Shown here piece after piece: positions 7,455 through 10,916 of a DNA stretch of 10,916 bases. This DNA is from CALXXL01 sp964512385 (GTDB lineage: Bacteria > Verrucomicrobiota > Lentisphaeria > Victivallales > Victivallaceae). Each line of letters opens with the position of its first letter. Positions within the stretch are counted from its first letter, which is position 1. The notes beneath the pieces were generated by a model. The model had not been told where the DNA came from, did not search any database, and saw only the letters and a program-made list of their open reading frames with translations. A program made the position numbers and the translations under genes. The DNA lies in the NCBI GenBank assembly GCA_964512385.1, contig CAZEHZ010000076.1:1-10916 (forward strand), read 5' to 3'.

Positions 7455-8201
7455 ATGGATAATACCGTGTATAGCGGCGTTGATGCTGAATGGATATTGT
7501 TAAATATCGGCAATACCACCACTCAGATTGCCGCCCGGTTACCCGATGGTCGAATTGAGATTATTAACGAGTCGGCTACGGAAACGCTGGATTTAACGCC
7601 GTGGTGGAATTGTAAATTGGCCGCCGCCAGTGTGGTGCCGTTCTGGACAAAACAGCTGGCGGATGGCGGGGCGTTTTTAGTAAATTCCGCTCATTCCGGC
7701 GGGCTTGATTTGAGTTGTATGGATAGTTCAACCTTAGGAGCCGACCGCTTGGCAAATTCGATTTGCGCGGATAGGGAGTTTCCCGGTAAAGCGGTGGTGG
7801 TGTGTGATTTCGGCACGGCAATTGATATAGAGGTTTTGGATGGCGGGCATCGCATGCTTGGCGGCGCAATCATGCCGGGGCGGAAGTTGCTGCGGCAGAG
7901 TCTAAATCGTGGTACGGCACAGTTGCCGGAATTGCCGTTGAGCAATACCGTACCGGAAAAAATTGGTTATAATACGGTAAGTGCGCTGGCGTTGGGGATA
8001 GATGCCGGAGTCATCGGCAGTGTGCGTGAAGTGCTGAAGCGGATTCAGCATGCTTTGGGAACTCCGGCGGTTTATGTTGGAATTGGCGGCGATGCGGAGT
8101 ATTTTTTACCGCATTTTGCCAAAATGAAATATGGTGGCAAAGATTTTACTTTGCGTGGCGTGGCGTTAAGTTTGGAGTATGAATTGAAAAATGCGCGTTA
8201 A
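7455..8201 (+). CDS. coaX: Type III pantothenate kinase (CoaX family), divergent
   Basis: A 248-residue ASKHA-fold protein of the CoaX/Baf family, expected to phosphorylate pantothenate in the first step of CoA synthesis. The ordered motifs are visible: the phosphate-1 loop IGNTTT near residue 20, GADR with D97 (equivalent of the catalytic aspartate), DFGTA starting at D118, GGAIMPG, and a late GIGGDA loop. Three positions differ from the usual pattern. The aspartate before the IGNT loop is N17, and in the DxGTAxTxD motif the threonine is D124 and the last aspartate is E126. I chose ATG 7455, which has GGAG at 7441-7444, over a TTG at 7428 with no good ribosome binding site. The 3' end overlaps the next gene by 11 nt, suggesting translational coupling. 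It may be active or a kinase-like relative with changed substrate. Confidence 0.82.
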   Translation: MDNTVYSGVDAEWILLNIGNTTTQIAARLPDGRIEIINESATETLDLTPWWNCKLAAASVVPFWTKQLADGGAFLVNSAHSGGLDLSCMDSSTLGADRLANSICADREFPGKAVVVCDFGTAIDIEVLDGGHRMLGGAIMPGRKLLRQSLNRGTAQLPELPLSNTVPEKIGYNTVSALALGIDAGVIGSVREVLKRIQHALGTPAVYVGIGGDAEYFLPHFAKMKYGGKDFTLRGVALSLEYELKNAR

Positions 8202-8859
8202 AATTTGTGGGATTCAGAATGAGACCGATTTGCAGACGGCAGTACGTGCCGGAGCGGATGCCGTGGGCTTTCAAGTGGGGCAATTGTACGCATCACGCAG
8301 TTTCATTCTGCCCAGTACGGCGCGTCGGCTAATGGAGCAGTTGCCGGTGCTGGTAGTGCCGGTGCTGGTTACGCATTTGAATACGGCGGATGAAATTTTA
8401 GAGTTGATAAAGCACTCTGGCATTGCCTCGGTTCAGCTCAGCCGGAACTGCGCCCCGGCCGAAATTGCCGTGTTAAGAGATAAAATGCCGGCATTCGGCA
8501 AGATTATTTATACTGATTATATTCATAATCTTACGCCGGAAATGGTTATGGCGGAACTGATTCCGCTGGTGGACGCCGTGGATTTGGACTGTTGTAATGC
8601 GGCGGCGGATTTAGTGGGTGTGGATACCGCCAATAAGTGCTATGCATGGGATGCGGCGGCGGAGTATATTCAAAAATCGGTTTTGCCGGTGATAGTGTCC
8701 GGCCGGTTGAATGCCGAAAATGTGCGGCAGGCAATTCGCACGGCCAAGCCGTTTGGCGTGGATGCGTGTTCATTATTAAAGAATCCGGATGGCGGCTTGA
8801 ATGAGTCGGCCGCCGCCGCTTTTGTATGGAATAGTAAACAGGAATTTTTTAACCGATAA
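8191..8859 (+). CDS. Divergent TrpF-like (phosphoribosylanthranilate isomerase family) barrel protein
   Basis: A 222-residue (beta/alpha)8 protein of the TrpF family. It opens with MRVKICGI, placing C6 where TrpF has its general base, and continues with the family-like GADAVGF segment. D133 in VDLDCC aligns with the general acid aspartate. The phosphate-gripping parts are not canonical: the GGTG loop reads GVDTAN (143-148), AGGL reads SGRL (170-173) and the SSGVE end reads CSLLK (193-197). The usual QLHG reads QLSR. So the catalytic pair is kept but substrate anchoring looks altered. It may still be a TrpF for tryptophan synthesis, or a relative with another substrate. No other trp gene is in the window. 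It overlaps coaX by 11 nt and lies 11 nt before a small secreted-protein gene. GGAG at 8174-8177 could serve as ribosome binding site. Confidence 0.75.
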   Translation: MRVKICGIQNETDLQTAVRAGADAVGFQVGQLYASRSFILPSTARRLMEQLPVLVVPVLVTHLNTADEILELIKHSGIASVQLSRNCAPAEIAVLRDKMPAFGKIIYTDYIHNLTPEMVMAELIPLVDAVDLDCCNAAADLVGVDTANKCYAWDAAAEYIQKSVLPVIVSGRLNAENVRQAIRTAKPFGVDACSLLKNPDGGLNESAAAAFVWNSKQEFFNR

Positions 8860-8870
8860 AAGGTGAGTTC

Positions 8871-9224
8871 ATGCGTAAGTTTTTAGGAGCGTTTTTAGTG
8901 GCGTCGTTATTTTTAAGCGGTGCGGCGATGGCGAATGAGTCGGAGGCGGCGGAAAATAGTAATTTAGCCAATATGGGGCGTGGCGTGGTTAATATTGGAA
9001 CCTGTTTTCTGGAAGTTCCGCGGGCGATGGTTTACCGGAACAGCGAATTGCCGTTCTGGGGATTTGTCGGCGGAGCGGTGGAAGGCACGGGACTCACTGC
9101 GATGCGGGCTTTTTCCGGCGTTACCGATATTTTGTTTTTAGGTTTTGACCGTGGTATGTGGTTTAATAATACTACGTTTTGTGACTATGTATGGGATTCG
9201 CAGTGGCTCCCGGTGAATGAATAA
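8871..9224 (+). CDS. Small secreted protein, probable exosortase-associated TIGR04073 family
   Basis: A 117-residue protein with a clear Sec signal peptide: basic MRK, a hydrophobic stretch at 4-17, and a likely cleavage after A21 (AMA before N22). The mature part of about 96 residues has the pattern RGVVNIGTCFLEVPRAM (37-53), a glycine-rich hydrophobic segment GFVGGAVEGTG, and a conserved-looking end rich in aromatic residues. The RG-N-EVPR and GG...G spacing and size resemble the TIGR04073 family, described as associated with exosortase protein-sorting systems in Verrucomicrobia and Lentisphaerae relatives. I recalled this from memory and could not run the model. Function is unknown. A periplasmic or outer-membrane location is inferred. 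Two cysteines (C43 and C104) remain in the mature chain and could form a disulfide. AGGTGA (8861-8866) precedes the ATG. Confidence 0.7.
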   Translation: MRKFLGAFLVASLFLSGAAMANESEAAENSNLANMGRGVVNIGTCFLEVPRAMVYRNSELPFWGFVGGAVEGTGLTAMRAFSGVTDILFLGFDRGMWFNNTTFCDYVWDSQWLPVNE

Positions 9225-9243
9225 AAGATGCAGGACAATAGAT

Positions 9244-10125
9244 ATGAATAAGAATATTCCGGCGATTGATTTTGGCCGTGTTGATGAGTTGATAAAACTG
9301 GCGTTGAGTGAGGATTTGGGCGATTTAGGCGATACTACCACCAAGTCGGTAATTCCGGTCGGGCTGGCGGCGGTTGCCGTGTTGAAAGCCAAAGAAGAGT
9401 GTATTTGCGCCGGACTGCCGGTGGCGGCCAGAGTTTTTGCCGATGTAGACCGCACAATTCGTTTTGAGTCATTGGTGAACGAGGGCGATTTATGCGCTAA
9501 AGGCACGGTTATGGCGAAAGTGTACGGCTCGGCGCAGTCACTACTCACGGCGGAGCGCACGGCGTTGAATTTTTTGCAGCGTTTATGCGGCGTGGCAACC
9601 GTGGCGCATCGCTACATGAAGTGTCTGGAAGGTACTAAAACTAAGGTGCTGGATACCCGTAAAACTACGCCGGGATATCGGAATTTAGAGAAATATGCCG
9701 TGGCCGTGGGCGGGGCAACCAACCATCGGATTGGGTTGTTTGACCGTATTATGATTAAGGATAATCACCGGGAATTGGCCGGAATGGAAGGCTCCGGCGG
9801 GATTGCCCGCAGTGTGGCCAGAGCCAGAGCGATGTTCCCGCAGCTGGAAGTGCAGGTGGAGGCCGATTCATTGGATGAAGTTCGTGAAGCGGTAGCCGCC
9901 CAAGCCGATTACATTTTATTGGATAATATGGACGACGCTACCATGGCGGAGGCGGTTAAGATTAATCAGAATACGGCCAAGTTAGAGGCCTCCGGCGGGA
10001 TTACGCTGGAACGTTTACCGAATATTGGCAAGTTGGGCGTAGATTTTGTGTCGGTCGGGGCCTTGACGCATTCGGTTAAAGCCAGCGATATTTCCATGGA
10101 TATCATTGCGGAAGTACAGAAATGA
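9244..10125 (+). CDS. nadC: Nicotinate-nucleotide pyrophosphorylase (carboxylating), quinolinate phosphoribosyltransferase
   Basis: Converts quinolinate and PRPP to nicotinate mononucleotide, CO2 and pyrophosphate in de novo NAD synthesis. Family motifs run in order: SEDLGDLGDTTT near the N-terminus, LNFLQRLCGVAT, DTRKTTPG with the RK pair contacting substrate, a GGATNHRIGL loop, IKDNH, VEAD, LLDN, ASGGI, and GVDFVSVGALTHS. These cover the usual substrate-binding arginine, lysine, histidine, glutamate and aspartate positions. The 293-residue length is normal. I chose ATG 9244, with AGGA at 9232-9235. An in-frame ATG at 9217 would overlap the upstream gene and lacks a good ribosome binding site. 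The 3' end overlaps ruvA by four bases (ATGA), indicating translational coupling. nadA and nadB are not in the window. Confidence 0.95.
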   Translation: MNKNIPAIDFGRVDELIKLALSEDLGDLGDTTTKSVIPVGLAAVAVLKAKEECICAGLPVAARVFADVDRTIRFESLVNEGDLCAKGTVMAKVYGSAQSLLTAERTALNFLQRLCGVATVAHRYMKCLEGTKTKVLDTRKTTPGYRNLEKYAVAVGGATNHRIGLFDRIMIKDNHRELAGMEGSGGIARSVARARAMFPQLEVQVEADSLDEVREAVAAQADYILLDNMDDATMAEAVKINQNTAKLEASGGITLERLPNIGKLGVDFVSVGALTHSVKASDISMDIIAEVQK

Positions 10126-10745
10126 TCGCCAAACTCCGTGGAACCGTGTGGAGTTGCGACTTTAATCGTGTAGTGTTGAACGTACACGATGTGGGATACG
10201 AGTTGCAAATTTCCACCGCCACTTATGAGCGTCTATCCGGCGAAACCGCACCGGTTGAGCTTTTTGTACATACTCAAGTGCGTGAAGACGCCATTACGCT
10301 GTTTGGTTTTGCGTCAGAAGCCGAAAAAGCGTTATTTGAATTATTGCTTACGGTCAGCGGTGTGGGCGGCAAATTAGCTCTAAGCGTATTGTCCGGCTTG
10401 CCGGTCGAGACCGTCTGCCGTGCCGTGGCCGACAAAAATATTGCGGTCTTGTCCAAAATCAGCGGCATAGGCAAGCGCACTGCCGAACGCATTTCCGTAG
10501 AATTACATGATAAAGTTGCCGGAATCGCCGCATTAAATGGTACTGGTTTGATACCCGGAGCCGTTAAAATACCGTCTGGAATCGCTTCCACTGCGGTTAA
10601 TGATGCCGTATTAGCCTTGGAACAACTTGGTTTTAAACGAGATACCGCGTTGGCTTCATTGCATTCCATCGCCGCCGACTTGCCCGAAGATGAGCTTACG
10701 CCGGAAAACCTCCTGCGTTTAGGCCTGCAAGCCCTGAACCGTTGA
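10122..10745 (+). CDS. ruvA: Holliday junction branch migration protein RuvA
   Basis: A 207-residue RuvA, the tetrameric junction-binding subunit that loads RuvB helicase during recombination repair. Domain I (about 1-62) is the OB-fold opening MIAKLRG and running to GYELQIS and LFVHTQVREDAITLFGF. Domain II has two helix-hairpin-helix motifs, VSGVGGKLALSVLSG and ISGIGKRTAERISVEL. Domain III (about 150-207) ends with the LEQLGFKRDTAL and LLRLGLQAL segments that contact RuvB. The length is normal. The start codon overlaps the nadC stop in ATGA, with GGAAG at 10110-10114. Neither ruvC nor ruvB adjoins: nadC is upstream and a tRNA follows, so the usual ruvCAB order is broken here. Confidence 0.97.
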   Translation: MIAKLRGTVWSCDFNRVVLNVHDVGYELQISTATYERLSGETAPVELFVHTQVREDAITLFGFASEAEKALFELLLTVSGVGGKLALSVLSGLPVETVCRAVADKNIAVLSKISGIGKRTAERISVELHDKVAGIAALNGTGLIPGAVKIPSGIASTAVNDAVLALEQLGFKRDTALASLHSIAADLPEDELTPENLLRLGLQALNR

Positions 10746-10781
10746 TGCTTTACTGCGGATATTCCAATCGACTATTTAAAG

Positions 10782-10789
10782 TTTTTTTT
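10782..10789 (+). terminator. T-rich tract after ruvA, weak terminator candidate
   Basis: Eight consecutive T residues lie 37 nt after the ruvA stop, followed by a further T6 run. No convincing GC-rich stem precedes them: only a very short A/T-rich imperfect palindrome, ACTATTTAAAGT, is visible. This may mark the end of the long + strand transcription unit, but by itself it is a poor intrinsic terminator. Confidence 0.2.
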
Positions 10790-10809
10790 ATGTTTTTTGA
10801 GTTTGTGAT

Positions 10810-10837
10810 TTGACTTTTTCCAGTATAGAGGTATATT
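10810..10837 (+). promoter_or_regulatory. Candidate sigma-70-type promoter for tRNA-Glu
   Basis: TTGACT (10810-10815), a 16-nt spacer and TATATT (10832-10837) give a near-consensus promoter. Transcription would start around 10844, about 20 nt before the tRNA-Glu 5' end at 10864. Both hexamers match consensus at five of six positions, and placement directly upstream of a tRNA supports the call. Confidence 0.6.
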
Positions 10838-10863
10838 AAAGGCATGGTTCGAGAATAACATGT

Positions 10864-10916
10864 GTCCCTATCGTCTAGAGGCCTAGGACACCGGGTTTTC
10901 ATCCCGGCAACCAGGG
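10864..10916 (+). tRNA. tRNA-Glu(UUC), 3' end cut by window edge
   Basis: The sequence begins GTCCCTA-TC-GTCT and continues with the D-loop AGAGGCCTA typical of tRNA-Glu. The anticodon stem CCGGG/CCCGG encloses the loop TTTTCAT with anticodon UUC (glutamate). The window ends at the start of the T-arm (AGGG), so the T-loop and 3' acceptor strand are outside. The resemblance to bacterial tRNA-Glu in the first 30 nt is close. Confidence 0.95.

Noticed and set aside
9217..9243. Upstream ATG start adding nine residues to nadC
   Set aside because: It overlaps the preceding gene and lacks a Shine-Dalgarno sequence. ATG 9244 has AGGA nine nt upstream and gives the usual family length.
10189..10377. 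62-codon + strand open frame inside ruvA
   Set aside because: It lies in another frame of a well-conserved gene and shows no recognisable protein features.
1..10916. Genomic island bounded by the two tRNA genes
   Set aside because: No integrase, direct repeat of a tRNA end, or foreign-looking composition was seen, and the genes between are mostly housekeeping or pilus core.

Overview
The window holds nine or ten protein genes, all on the + strand, bracketed by two tRNA genes that each run off a window edge: tRNA-Thr(UGU) on the - strand at the left and tRNA-Glu(UUC) on the + strand at the right. Coding density is high and codon use looks uniform. I see no transposase, integrase, phage gene or CRISPR array. 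It reads as bacterial chromosomal core sequence. A small secreted protein resembling the exosortase-associated TIGR04073 family, together with the duplicated pilus ATPase arrangement, suggests the Lentisphaerota/Verrucomicrobiota/Kiritimatiellota side of the PVC group. That placement is an inference, not something the sequence proves.

Layout. Positions 66-316 are an AT-rich intergenic stretch carrying divergent promoter candidates for the tRNA-Thr and for the long + strand gene run. Positions 317-6271 encode the cytoplasmic and inner-membrane motor of a type IV pilus or type II secretion-like machine: two different PilB/GspE assembly ATPases in tandem, a PilT-type retraction ATPase and a PilC/GspF platform protein. 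No pilins, prepilin peptidase, PilMNOP or secretin are present here. A 145-nt gap before pilT is the only sizeable gap within the run and has several mutually exclusive inverted repeats.

Positions 6283-10745 continue on the same strand with almost no spacing: a mannose-1-phosphate guanylyltransferase (GDP-mannose supply), a divergent type III pantothenate kinase (CoA), a divergent TrpF-like barrel protein, a small secreted protein of the TIGR04073 type, quinolinate phosphoribosyltransferase (NAD) and the Holliday junction protein RuvA. Three overlaps or near-overlaps suggest translational coupling. A promoter-like sequence then leads into tRNA-Glu.

How the genes relate. The first block is one machine. 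PilB1 and PilB2 would each power polymerisation on PilC, and PilT would power retraction. ManC could supply activated mannose for a surface glycan or for glycosylated surface proteins, and the exosortase-associated protein also points to envelope or polysaccharide biology. The cofactor genes and ruvA look like housekeeping genes carried in the same transcription unit. I did not find a clearly new multi-gene system. The items most worth a second look are the TrpF-like protein that keeps its catalytic pair but has lost its phosphate-binding motifs, the CoaX with altered active-site motifs, the structured pilB2-pilT leader, and the paired assembly ATPases.
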